From Olavius algarvensis spirochete endosymbiont (GTDB taxonomy: Bacteria > Spirochaetota > Spirochaetia > DSM-2461), in contig UWYT01000040.1 in the NCBI GenBank assembly GCA_900608495.1, positions 1 through 33,245 on the forward strand: a stretch of 33,245 bases of DNA. The letters run 5' to 3'. Below the pieces are notes generated by a model. The model worked only from the letters and a program-made list of their open reading frames with translations. It was not told where the DNA came from and searched no databases. Positions 16,301-24,432 of the stretch are shown in pieces. The translations under genes and the position numbers were made by a program. The stretch's first letter is position 1; each line of letters opens with the position of its first letter.

Positions 16301-18329
16301 CGGTGAGGCTCAAGTAGACTCGCTCCTCATAGTCTGTTCGTTTGCTAACAAGCGATATATAAGTTACCGGGATATAACTATCCGCCAAAAGTATCGTGGT
16401 ATTTGGTTTTCCCTCGTTACCGGCCCGATCAACGGCCGATATTGAGAAGGCCCAGATGCCGTTGTCAATATTGACTTGCCTCAGTGAGTTCTCAGATGTT
16501 TCAATTACTCCATTCTCTCCGACAGGCAGCACCGATTGCTGATCCAGGGTCTCCAGCATTTCTGAACTAACGGATGAGGCCAACCTTGCCATACGCCATC
16601 GATAGTAGGCGGCGGGTTCGATTTCTCCGCTATCCCATGCGAGTGTGAAAGTGTTTGACTCCAGGAATCCATCATCTCGAGTAGAAGGAGACCTGATGAC
16701 AGGCGGTGGTGGTGGAGTGAGATCCAGAGTGTATGTCAGACGCAGCGGCTCAGACCAATTGCCAGCCATATCTTTTGCGATGAGAGTAAAATACAGTTCA
16801 CCCTCATCTTCATTCTCGTCAAACTCCTTTCGTACTTGGGTCACGTTGTATATCTGATCCTCCTCCTTTATCGAAGGCAGGTTGTTCGGATTCTTAGACC
16901 AACGCCAGCTATATGATAGAATTCCCGATGAATCTTCTGGCGGATCCCACTCAACCACTACAGACTTACTATTTCCGGGCTTAAAGGAATCAAAATTTGC
17001 TGAGCGAAGACGAGGTGTATCTACGTGAAGATCAGGCTTGAGAAAAATGACTCGGGGAGTTCTTCCACTTCTGTCTTCCCAAAGAAAATATGTGTTGCTT
17101 CGATAGTTAGCGGCCTTGGGAAAGGATGCGGAATTTTGATCTGCGCCGCGTGTTTTGGAATTCAAGGGAGCGGCCTGAACTTGATAGCGTACTTCAAATG
17201 GATCGGCGCTTGCCTCCCGCAATGCAATTCGAATGCCACTGCTGTCGAACCAGTAAAACCAAATTCTACCCTTGATATTGACAATTTTTGATGAGAAACT
17301 TGCACGGTTGGACTCGAATGAAACTGTTTCAACCGAACTAGATTTTGGCTTGCCATCTGAGCCCAAAACAGCAGCAGCTATTTCCGAAAACTGATCTCCC
17401 TTTCGTCGCTCCCAAGTGACGAGAATTTCACCATCGTCATCAATGCCAAGAGAAGGCCGCTGATTATCCCACTCCTGCGGATTGCTAGCCGAACCCCGGG
17501 GAAGTATTTCCTCTGTTATTGGAATTGCTGGAGCCCATGGCTCTCCTTTTGAACGAAGTTTGAGGTAAAGCTGGTAGACTAGATTGTCTACACCCGCTCT
17601 CTGGGTTTGAAATACTACATACTCCTGATTTTTATAAGATAGATATGCCGGGAGGAAGTTCTGATCTAAAATTGCACCGTCTTTGGCTCTATCTAAATCG
17701 ATGTCAATAAACTGTTCTGCCGCATTCCAAACAACGCCATCGGCTGAATCGGTGGAAAAAATAGTGAGCATAGAATCTCGATTGGGCGCGATGTCCGGAA
17801 CCGAGATTCGCCTGGTGAAGAAAATCCGAAATTCACCCTCGTTATCCGTAACCAGAATGGGCGCCACTGGAATATCGACATACTCAGAAGCCGGAGGGAA
17901 AACTGCGACCTGTTGAAATTCACCTCGATCCTGGGGCTGCTTCTGTCTGTATACCTTTACTCCATTGCTTGCAACGGCAACTAATAAACGCCCGTCAGAA
18001 TCTGCTGCCACTGAATACAGAAGAACTTCCTCCAGCCAGCTGTACTGAAGGTTCTCTACCACAGTGATCGGCGATTCTGCCCAACCATTTTTTTCGTTAT
18101 AGAACTGGGCACGGATTGTAACTGTTGTATTTCTCTCATCGGATTCTCCCTCGAATTCCTGCCATAGGATAACCAGGTTCTCACCAGCTTCAACAAGTTC
18201 AGGGAAACGCCCTGCATTCTTGACTGGCTCTGGGGAATCCCAGAACAGGTATTCTTGAGCATCTATGTTGATTGGAGCAAATAACAAAACCAGGAAGGCA
18301 AGCTTTTTGCGGGTAGTTTTGATTTTCAT
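13392..18329 (-). CDS. Giant sensor protein with SpoIIE-type (PPM) phosphatase domain
   Basis: The 1645-residue protein begins with a signal peptide (1-25). Residues about 27-433 look like a sialidase-type beta-propeller (repeated W-E and D-x-GE segments). Two FN3-like domains (about 443-650) and a further beta domain precede membrane helix 1 (about 784-806). A short cytoplasmic loop leads to helix 2 (about 850-874), a 300-residue extracytoplasmic sensor region, helix 3 (about 1180-1205) and a HAMP linker. The phosphatase follows, with SGDYFDF (1311-1317), LDISGHG (1330-1336), LYTDGIEEA (1467-1475) and DDDLTLW (1634-1640), all metal-binding aspartates present. Such enzymes usually dephosphorylate anti-sigma-factor antagonists; none is encoded here. 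ATG 18329 gives the cleanest signal peptide and lies 2 bases after the upstream stop. Confidence 0.88.
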   Translation of the reverse strand: MKIKTTRKKLAFLVLLFAPINIDAQEYLFWDSPEPVKNAGRFPELVEAGENLVILWQEFEGESDERNTTVTIRAQFYNEKNGWAESPITVVENLQYSWLEEVLLYSVAADSDGRLLVAVASNGVKVYRQKQPQDRGEFQQVAVFPPASEYVDIPVAPILVTDNEGEFRIFFTRRISVPDIAPNRDSMLTIFSTDSADGVVWNAAEQFIDIDLDRAKDGAILDQNFLPAYLSYKNQEYVVFQTQRAGVDNLVYQLYLKLRSKGEPWAPAIPITEEILPRGSASNPQEWDNQRPSLGIDDDGEILVTWERRKGDQFSEIAAAVLGSDGKPKSSSVETVSFESNRASFSSKIVNIKGRIWFYWFDSSGIRIALREASADPFEVRYQVQAAPLNSKTRGADQNSASFPKAANYRSNTYFLWEDRSGRTPRVIFLKPDLHVDTPRLRSANFDSFKPGNSKSVVVEWDPPEDSSGILSYSWRWSKNPNNLPSIKEEDQIYNVTQVRKEFDENEDEGELYFTLIAKDMAGNWSEPLRLTYTLDLTPPPPPVIRSPSTRDDGFLESNTFTLAWDSGEIEPAAYYRWRMARLASSVSSEMLETLDQQSVLPVGENGVIETSENSLRQVNIDNGIWAFSISAVDRAGNEGKPNTTILLADSYIPVTYISLVSKRTDYEERVYLSLTGRGFQAGGYLLGGIIDKDGQEPWDYAFSLESNLLRVQSDIQAEIGPIDNLREGTYLIGINHPLRGVAFWELAMSLDSSGNVKYGPYDAYTYEPLWTPLDSSARLSGNRLLLGIVVLLCAAAIILTIIRLVVITREAHALSVNAEAILNQSPLITTARKEIAMLLKRKGMGLQAKFSFAFTLMVLLTILMIAVVLGAVWVSMERDTLAEGLENESHLLTETLSSSAETSILTADRGSLLLLPDRIDALPDALWTTVTGPRGEIGNNGLRATSDGYDYIWATNDPNILNKLEIPKELSRNEYAQVLAGLDMKEKEIFQSLYELESGNAYTLQGTLSETDRGIVTDFLQRNNLMPQEVEIGFYALEDELSSSIQLMKESVLEAAQDADLDLMLRTLGDLRDNYNRELSRILPSFNFSDLAYVEAEDALAAQRKLIENVLLDISNQFFSVYPEFNADALRSDQVDSFIFYKPILYIDDQTPDIFKGIVRLAVSVEDIRTSLARVQRRILLITLGASIASLVLGIIVALFVSSLMLKPIQAIIRGVSSIRDQPNMLEHESFEIVSKSKDELSELVDTINGMVRGLFNAALEQKELIAGQEIQKTFLPLEQNEHGIKLSTGGARNPFFHLFGYYEGADAVSGDYFDFRQLDEEHYVMIKLDISGHGVTASLIMVQIAALYVDYFRKVRESAKISGRLSYDLRNFTFGINDLINEVGFQGRFAAFNLSVINVRTSEYEMIHAGDNLVHIFDGKSRKMKVIELPEAPATGQIDSSLIEMKPAMYSVIRGKLNRGDILFLYTDGIEEAHHIFRNERFEAVSLEKLPESVREADARFIEEGYKSLGNANEEFDSIRINQVIEAAMNRQEFILERRCDLTIGKPLHFDFSTLRGNGEDTVLAIASVEKVFRIVPDKSGELTTRVRVDRKIATFLRDHFLEYNEFYNHPVEDDGKSPYVYFSHLQEDPQDDDLTLWTYECL

Positions 18330-18331
18330 CG

Positions 18332-21300
18332 CTATTCGATATCCAGCCAATACTTAATCTTCATAACCTCAGGATGCCTAATGAAAACTGGAAAGGTGTT
18401 AATTATGGATCGATATATAGTTTCAACTGAACTCTTGTTATTCCGGTGTCTCTGCTCGTCGGCCACCGCAATGAGATTTCTCAAATTATCAGGCAGAGCT
18501 CTTGGTTGAGTATAGAAGCGTATCTCATCTTGAAGATTTGCCGCATCGATATTGTTTTCCCATAGTTGAAGTGCCGTGTTGAGGCGTTCGATTAAATCCG
18601 GCGAAGCCGTTGCGATCGCATCGGTAGTAAGGTTAAGGGTCTGCGTCCAATCACTTCTAACTGATTCAGTAATGCGAACACTCTCCTCTATTTCCGCCTC
18701 TGTGGGCAGAAGAATGATTCTTCCAAGATATATATCAACTCTTTCAATTGTCGATTTCAATCCCGGGAAGTCTGGATCGAATTCAAAAACCGCACGCAAT
18801 TGAGGATCCAGCGGTGGGTTGAAACCGATTCCCGTTATCAATACCTCACTATTCCCATTTCTCACAGCGGCATTCGCATTTTCAATCAGCTCCCTGACTG
18901 TTTCAGTGTATTTCTCTGGCTGCTTGATTTTTAGAATTTTCTTTTGCAACAACAATGCCGCCGAATTACCGGAGAATACATTCAAGACTTCTTGTACCAA
19001 ATCCTCAGCATCAGAAAATGACTTCAGGGCATTTGTATTTCGCTGGTTAGCAGTATCTGTTTCCAGTTGGCTAATTCCTTCCTGGTAACGCTGATTCGCC
19101 AAATTGAGATATTGATTCATTTCCCCAAATAGAGGATCGGAGGGTTCAATTCTGGTTTTCAAGGAGGAGTGCTGAGCCGTTCTAAACCGAACAATCCTAA
19201 GTCTTAGCCTCGTATCTTCCTCGCCAAATGTACTAACCCAGAATTGCTGTGCGAGAAGTAGTAAGTCCAACCCATCATCAAAAAGTCTTTCAGAGAATTT
19301 ATTGTCAGCCTCAGCAATAGCGTAGTCTCGGACAGTGACTGCAAGCTGCCTTGGTTCATTATACGCGATTCTTTCCAATTCCGCCAGTCGCTCTTTTATT
19401 CCTGAGTCAACTGCAATGTCCATATCATTATTTTCTATTTCTGAAAACAAATCATGTGCGCGAGCCAGGGTGACTACTAGTGAAATATAGGAATCCTTGG
19501 CTCGGTAGAAATCGTTTATGTTATTGTCAGCCTGTCCCTGGATGTCAGCCTCTCTCGCCGCTTCCAGTAATCCTTCAGCTTCACTGAGAGTTGCGAGCGC
19601 TATAGTCTCAGCCCGCAATGCAGCGTTCTGCCTAGCTATTGCACTAGCCTGGATAGCCAGCCACTGATCTTTTAACTGCGCAATACCCACTAATAACGCA
19701 TTGGTTTTGTCATCATACTCAGCCAAATCTTGTTCCACCTCATCATCAAGCGTGATTTCCAGCGTTTTAGTCACAGTGAGGAAGAAATCATCAATATCCC
19801 CGGAAAAAGCTTCTATCGATACTAAGAAAGGAGCTATAAGAAATTCTATCGCTGCCTTGGGTTTGTCTTCATCCAAAAGATTATTAGCGGAGACAGTCTT
19901 TGTATCGCTCTCTTGAATCAAGTCCTTAAACTTGGAATCCAGAATTCTGTAACGCGGGTCGAAATACTGAAGAAAGGCACTGGATTTTTCACTTGACAGG
20001 GACTTCAGCAACTCCAGCAGCTCTACTTGCAAATCATTGACAATTCTCCAAACGCTCGCATTGACTATCTCTCCACTCCCGGCAATCTGATCCGAATACT
20101 GGTTCCAATCGAATAAAAGGTTCTCAATTTGATTTGTTGAATCCCATACCATCTCGGACAAAATTTGTACCGACTCGATATCAACATCCGGTAGGCTTTC
20201 CGATCCAAAACTCGGCAACCCACTTGTGATTTCAATCAGCACTATGCGAATCTTAGACGCCTCTGCAATGGTTTGAAGCTCCAAGAAAATGGATCCGAGT
20301 TGACTGGCAAATTCCGAATTCTCGGAATCTGCAAGGCTCGCCAAATAGTTGTTTGCCAGCGCTGTGAATTCCAACACGTGTTCCGTATTAACCCCGGAAA
20401 GAGAGAACAAATCTGCACTTTCAGTCCATAGTCGAGATTGATAATTACTGATACCCTCGAAGTAAGTGGAAGAAACTACATCCAGCATTGTTGTCAGAAT
20501 TTTGAGAAAAGAACTCTCCCATTGAAGTCTCTGAGCGTAAGCTATTCCTTCATCCCTGCCAGTTCTACCATTCAAAAATGATATCACCCTGTCGTAACGA
20601 AAATCTTCAGGGATTCTATCGAGATTCTCGTGAAGCTGATTCATTGTTTCGCCTAACCTGTAACCAAGTGACAGTATTGTCCTCGCTTCCTGGTATTCGA
20701 GATTCAATAAAGCAACAAGGTCGAACTCACTCCAATTGGCAAGATTGTCGCGAGATATAACTGTGGATGCCACAGCGACATTGCTCGAAAGGTTCGAACT
20801 GATTTGACTCCACCTGTCGATTAGCGATGTAAGTTCCGAAATGATTTTATCTCCTTCCGGAGCATAACGCTTATATGCTTCAAATATCGTTAGGTTTCTG
20901 TTGGGCAACGACGAAATTACTTCAATATCCGAAGGTTGTACCGCATCTCTATATTTCTCATAGGTTTGACTTTCACCAAAAACATCGTCAATGAAGCCCT
21001 GTTCATATTCATAAATGGCTTCGCGATATAATCCTTGTTTGATTTTCTCGTTTCCTCTTGCGAAGAAAATTTCCCGCCGCAATAAATCCAAGGTTCGTCT
21101 AAACAAGCTCTCAACAATTGCTATTTTCTGCCAGGTATCACTGGTAGGATTTCTATCCTTCATTTTGATTTGCTGTATCGTTTCTTCAGTTTTTACAGCT
21201 TTCTGATCTAAACTCAATGCTTCTGAAGCAAGGACATTCTTTATCTCTTCAAGCAGTCCTGTAATCTCATCTTCTATGCTCCGGATTTCGAGAACAAATT

Positions 21301-21538
21301 TCTGCACCAATTCTATTTGGTTTGGGTATGCCTTACCGATTTCAACCAAAATACTCATGGCCTCATCCAGTTGTCCTTCTTTGATGAGTTTTGAAACACG
21401 TTCAAACTCAGGATGCGGCATCGAATCCTGTTTGAAATCAGTTCTGCCGCCAGCAGATAGTGGGGCGGTTAGACTCATAAACAAGAGGCCAAGCAGAAAG
21501 ACGTCATACCGCCCTCTCCTTGAGTTTTTCATCATCAC
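18332..21538 (-). CDS. Large secreted helical/TPR-like repeat protein
   Basis: An N-terminal signal peptide (LLGLLFMSLTAPLSAG) is followed by about 1035 almost entirely helical residues. A TPR-like pair is clearest near 40-85 (FERVSKLIKEGQLDEAMSIL), with more repeat-like segments near 160-185 and at the C-terminus (RHRNNKSSVETIYRSIINTFP). No enzymatic motif is seen. It probably acts as a periplasmic scaffold. It is the first gene of a unit with the sensor phosphatase, whose start lies 2 bases after its stop; the giant sensor could read its state. GTG 21538 is followed by two in-frame ATGs at 21535 and 21532, and AAGGAG lies about 12 bases upstream, so the exact start is uncertain. Recalled synteny with T. 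pallidum TP0855 is unverified. Confidence 0.8.
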   Translation of the reverse strand: MMMKNSRRGRYDVFLLGLLFMSLTAPLSAGGRTDFKQDSMPHPEFERVSKLIKEGQLDEAMSILVEIGKAYPNQIELVQKFVLEIRSIEDEITGLLEEIKNVLASEALSLDQKAVKTEETIQQIKMKDRNPTSDTWQKIAIVESLFRRTLDLLRREIFFARGNEKIKQGLYREAIYEYEQGFIDDVFGESQTYEKYRDAVQPSDIEVISSLPNRNLTIFEAYKRYAPEGDKIISELTSLIDRWSQISSNLSSNVAVASTVISRDNLANWSEFDLVALLNLEYQEARTILSLGYRLGETMNQLHENLDRIPEDFRYDRVISFLNGRTGRDEGIAYAQRLQWESSFLKILTTMLDVVSSTYFEGISNYQSRLWTESADLFSLSGVNTEHVLEFTALANNYLASLADSENSEFASQLGSIFLELQTIAEASKIRIVLIEITSGLPSFGSESLPDVDIESVQILSEMVWDSTNQIENLLFDWNQYSDQIAGSGEIVNASVWRIVNDLQVELLELLKSLSSEKSSAFLQYFDPRYRILDSKFKDLIQESDTKTVSANNLLDEDKPKAAIEFLIAPFLVSIEAFSGDIDDFFLTVTKTLEITLDDEVEQDLAEYDDKTNALLVGIAQLKDQWLAIQASAIARQNAALRAETIALATLSEAEGLLEAAREADIQGQADNNINDFYRAKDSYISLVVTLARAHDLFSEIENNDMDIAVDSGIKERLAELERIAYNEPRQLAVTVRDYAIAEADNKFSERLFDDGLDLLLLAQQFWVSTFGEEDTRLRLRIVRFRTAQHSSLKTRIEPSDPLFGEMNQYLNLANQRYQEGISQLETDTANQRNTNALKSFSDAEDLVQEVLNVFSGNSAALLLQKKILKIKQPEKYTETVRELIENANAAVRNGNSEVLITGIGFNPPLDPQLRAVFEFDPDFPGLKSTIERVDIYLGRIILLPTEAEIEESVRITESVRSDWTQTLNLTTDAIATASPDLIERLNTALQLWENNIDAANLQDEIRFYTQPRALPDNLRNLIAVADEQRHRNNKSSVETIYRSIINTFPVFIRHPEVMKIKYWLDIE

Positions 21539-21570
21539 TGATGTGCGTGTTCTCCTTGCCAGTTTCTTGG

Positions 21571-21582
21571 TAGCTGAAGCTA
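21571..21582. repeat. Inverted repeat TAGCT-GA-AGCTA
   Basis: A perfect dyad with 5-base arms and a 2-base centre lies in the divergent intergenic region between the helical repeat protein and the UPF0164 gene. Confidence 0.3.
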
Positions 21583-21606
21583 CACATCTTAAAAGGCAAT
21601 CAATGT

Positions 21607-21628
21607 TTCTATCGATCTTCTTATAGAA
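21607..21628. promoter_or_regulatory. Inverted repeat TTCTAT-N10-ATAGAA
   Basis: Perfect 6-base arms are separated by 10 bases, so the centres are about 1.5 helical turns apart. It lies in the middle of the 173-base divergent region and could be a regulator binding site. The binding protein is unknown. Confidence 0.35.
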
Positions 21629-21650
21629 TATATCGACAAAACTGATTTCG

Positions 21651-21663
21651 TCACAAATTGTGA
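21651..21663. promoter_or_regulatory. Perfect palindrome TCACAAATTGTGA
   Basis: Six-base arms around a central A form a typical compact operator. It lies 49 bases before the UPF0164 start codon at 21712. Confidence 0.4.
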
Positions 21664-21669
21664 ACTTTT

Positions 21670-21697
21670 TATCGGTTGTTTTACGAAAAACCCGATA
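21670..21697 (+). promoter_or_regulatory. Hairpin just upstream of the UPF0164 ribosome-binding site
   Basis: TATCGG (21670-21675) pairs with CCGATA (21692-21697), and the pairing continues inward with T/A pairs, leaving a four-base loop TACG and two imperfect positions. The Shine-Dalgarno TTAGGA begins four bases after it. It could be a 5' leader structure acting on translation or stability, or an operator; a TATACT hexamer overlaps its right edge. Confidence 0.4.
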
Positions 21698-21711
21698 TAC
21701 TTAGGATACGA

Positions 21712-22956
21712 ATGAAAGCGCTGCTTATAGTGCTGGGAGTCGTTGTAATAACTCTTCCCATCTGGAGCGACAGAAATGATATCTATAAGGGTTTATCCAG
21801 CGCTTCCGGAATAGATCCAAATGCCGGACAGAATTCTTTCTATATCCTCAGCATCCCAAGCGGGGGCAAGTATGAAGGTATGTCTACGGCCCATACCGCT
21901 ATAGCGCTTGACGGGGGCTATCTGGAATCAAACCCTGCAGGCGGATCGTTCTTGCCTGAAACCATACTCAGCTTCTCCCATCTGGACTGGATTGCGGATT
22001 CTGGACTTGAGACAATTACCTTTGCGTTCAGGCCGGAGAAGAACGAAAATTTCGGGATTGGATTCAGCACAAAATTCCTTCATATACCTTTTGTGGGATA
22101 CAATCAATGGGGCGCACAGTACGATCGACATGGCTCATCCGCCGTCGGCTGGTACACGGAATTATTGACCACAGCGGCTATATCTTACAACTTTCTAAGG
22201 AGTTTCTATTTCGGCGGTATTTCGGTAGGCGCAAGTCTCAAGGTTGGATATCGTGGGGTGAGTTCGGCTCTGGAACCAAATCAGGGCGCCCCCAGTCTCC
22301 TGGGCGATTTTGGAGTAATGACCCAGTTCAATGTATTCAAAGCTTATGTGGGGCGAGATATGAACAGCAGTGTCGGGTTTGCCATAAAGAACCTTGGAAA
22401 GGAGTTTATTGACAATCCTGATCCACTGCCAACCTCCGCCAATATCGGACTCTCGTATAAACCAGCACGCCCGATCACCTTAGCCTTTGATTTGAACTTT
22501 CCATTCAATCTGAATGGCAGCACACCCGGCAAAATTGCTGTTGCATTTGGCTTAAATGCCGATATCATTAAGTCTGTTTCCGCTCATACTGGAGTATTTG
22601 TCAAAACTGGCAAACCAAGATTCACGGTCGGAACGGATATTACATTGAAGGATTTTACCATCCAGACCAATTATACCCTCGATCTTGCCAGTCGGCCCGA
22701 ATTATTTGATCGCATGAGTATAGCGATAAAGCTGAACATGGATACAGTGAAGCAGCTGCTGCAGAGAGATGATGCTCAAGCTCTTTATCTGGAAGGACTG
22801 GACGCCTATTCAAAGGGAGACTTGATTCTGGCCATTAGTTACTTTGAGAATGCCATTTCTCTAGATCCATCTTTCACTCCGGCAGTGGAAATGCTAGCTA
22901 CCGCACGCGCGTCCCAGCAAATTGAAGAAGAACTCCGCCGGTCGTTGCAATTCTAA
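21712..22956 (+). CDS. UPF0164 (FadL-like) outer-membrane protein with C-terminal TPR-like tail
   Basis: A signal peptide (MKALLIVLGVVVITLPIWS) is followed by a PorV/UPF0164-type beta barrel: GGKYEGMSTAHTAIALDGG near residue 55 and ESNPAGGSFL, then alternating strands with glycine-rich turns to about 340. Treponema pallidum members of this family are regarded as FadL-like channels for long-chain fatty acids. The last 60 residues are a TPR-like helical hairpin (ALYLEGLDAYSKGDLILAISYF), which would lie in the periplasm. ATG 21712 (414 residues) has AGGA 6 bases upstream; the frame open to 21676 lacks support. The TPR tail could contact the helical repeat or TPR proteins encoded on either side (inference). 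Confidence 0.86.
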   Translation: MKALLIVLGVVVITLPIWSDRNDIYKGLSSASGIDPNAGQNSFYILSIPSGGKYEGMSTAHTAIALDGGYLESNPAGGSFLPETILSFSHLDWIADSGLETITFAFRPEKNENFGIGFSTKFLHIPFVGYNQWGAQYDRHGSSAVGWYTELLTTAAISYNFLRSFYFGGISVGASLKVGYRGVSSALEPNQGAPSLLGDFGVMTQFNVFKAYVGRDMNSSVGFAIKNLGKEFIDNPDPLPTSANIGLSYKPARPITLAFDLNFPFNLNGSTPGKIAVAFGLNADIIKSVSAHTGVFVKTGKPRFTVGTDITLKDFTIQTNYTLDLASRPELFDRMSIAIKLNMDTVKQLLQRDDAQALYLEGLDAYSKGDLILAISYFENAISLDPSFTPAVEMLATARASQQIEEELRRSLQF

Positions 22957-23060
22957 TCTGTTTTAGGCATCTTTCGCATCAATCTAGATAACAGCCTTGA
23001 ATTTTCTTTAGTTGTTCTTGGCATAGATTCAACTGTAGACTCCAGGTTTAGGACGAAGCG

Positions 23061-24359
23061 GTGAGAAAAGAAGCTTCAAATAGTGAAACCCTTAAGCGTT
23101 ATATCAACAGACTCAAGAAATGGCCTGAAGATAAGCCACCAACTCCAATCGATCTAAATTCCTTGCAAAGGGAAATACGCCTTACTAGTGCTGAGAAAGA
23201 CAGACTTGACTTCCTGGTGGAAAACCATGAGCGTCGTGCGAGAGCAGCCCTGGACACCAACGCATACAATCAAGCAATCATCGAAATGACCAAAGTGGTT
23301 CAATTAAGTCCATTGGATCCGGCCTCTCGAGTTGAACTAGCTAGTATCTATCTTCAAAAATCTCTCGAAAGGGGTTACAGAAGAAAAGATCGTCTGCGGG
23401 CTGTAAAACTTGCTAAAACAGCTCTAATACTGAATCCAGCAGATACCAAGGCAAAATTATTTCTTCGCAACTATCGCAGAATGAATTCCGACTTTTCCGC
23501 GATAAAAAACCGCAAATACATATTGCCGATAATTTTGCTCGCTGGGATAGCCGGAGCGATAGCCATATGGCAAAGAGACTTGCCAAGCAATTCCAATGCA
23601 GCAGCCAGGAATAGCTCAGGCACATTCCCCCTCGTATCAAAACAGGAAGTTTTTCCGGAAACAAGAACAATTGATGTCGACATTGTCGATCTTGCCAGCG
23701 ACGATTGGGAAACGGAAATCATTCAGGCAGAAGTGGGACGGCGAAATGATGACTCATTTGTAAAAATTCTGGGGAAACTTAGCACCTCGAAAGAATATGT
23801 AGAAGGGATGCGCCTGCTTGTTAAAGGGAAAGATGTCTCAGGGGACACTCGATTCACCATACCCTGGACCATCTTGGACAATGATTCACCTGCAATGTCC
23901 CCTGGTGATAGTACGTCTCTCACGTTGTTTCGCTGGCTCGTTGATTCCGAAATTTTTATCGATAAACTGGAAATCACACTTTCCGATCTCGAATTGCTGC
24001 AGGAGAAGCCAAAATGGGATTGGAAAAACCCCGTTCTGGTTTGGGATATACCCAGACCTGAAGGTGTTTCAATTGATGCGAGGATTAGACGATTTGAATT
24101 AATTGAGGCATACGATCGTTTGGTATTGACAATGGAACTTGTCCTGACGAATAGCGGGATGCTGGACATCTCCAGATTGTCCATGAATATCTCTCTGGGC
24201 TCAGATTTCCCAAACTTTTTTTACAACCCGGTGAAAGCGGGAAGCCCCCCCATGTCCATGGAGGAAAGGCGCGTATGGATCGTAACAATGGGTTTTCCGC
24301 TCGATGCTGTTCTTGTGGATCGAGATGTAATCATAAGGATAACCGAGCTTGGAAATTAG
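23061..24359 (+). CDS. TPR protein with single membrane helix and extracytoplasmic domain
   Basis: GTG 23061 follows AGGA at a spacing of 8. Residues about 50-140 contain TPR-like helices (NQAIIEMTKVVQLSPLDPASR and AVKLAKTALILNPADTKAK). One membrane helix is at about 153-170. The C-terminal 260 residues form a beta-rich domain with two similar halves (IQAEVGRRNDDSFVKILGK and VLTMELVLTNSGMLD), resembling FxLYD-like or DUF2393-like domains in membrane proteins. Topology: TPRs in the cytoplasm, beta domain outside. No catalytic motif is seen. It follows the UPF0164 gene by 104 bases on the same strand, so they may be cotranscribed. A weak promoter-like pair (TTGTTC, 18 bases, TAGACT) lies between them. 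Confidence 0.75.
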   Translation: MRKEASNSETLKRYINRLKKWPEDKPPTPIDLNSLQREIRLTSAEKDRLDFLVENHERRARAALDTNAYNQAIIEMTKVVQLSPLDPASRVELASIYLQKSLERGYRRKDRLRAVKLAKTALILNPADTKAKLFLRNYRRMNSDFSAIKNRKYILPIILLAGIAGAIAIWQRDLPSNSNAAARNSSGTFPLVSKQEVFPETRTIDVDIVDLASDDWETEIIQAEVGRRNDDSFVKILGKLSTSKEYVEGMRLLVKGKDVSGDTRFTIPWTILDNDSPAMSPGDSTSLTLFRWLVDSEIFIDKLEITLSDLELLQEKPKWDWKNPVLVWDIPRPEGVSIDARIRRFELIEAYDRLVLTMELVLTNSGMLDISRLSMNISLGSDFPNFFYNPVKAGSPPMSMEERRVWIVTMGFPLDAVLVDRDVIIRITELGN

Positions 24360-24384
24360 GCTAGTGATAACTCCCAGCTAGTGA
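24360..24384. repeat. Direct repeat of GCTAGTGA in the convergent gap
   Basis: GCTAGTGA occurs at 24360-24367 and again at 24377-24384, in the 73-base gap between the convergent TPR and regulator genes. No clear intrinsic terminator (stem plus T run) is present in this gap. Confidence 0.3.
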
Positions 24385-24432
24385 AATACCCACACCTGAT
24401 TAGCTCATCCTGCCTGAACCAGATGTAGGGAA

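Noticed and set aside
23723-24184. 153-codon open frame opposite the TPR membrane protein
   Set aside because: No ribosome-binding site or motif; the plus-strand gene explains the region.
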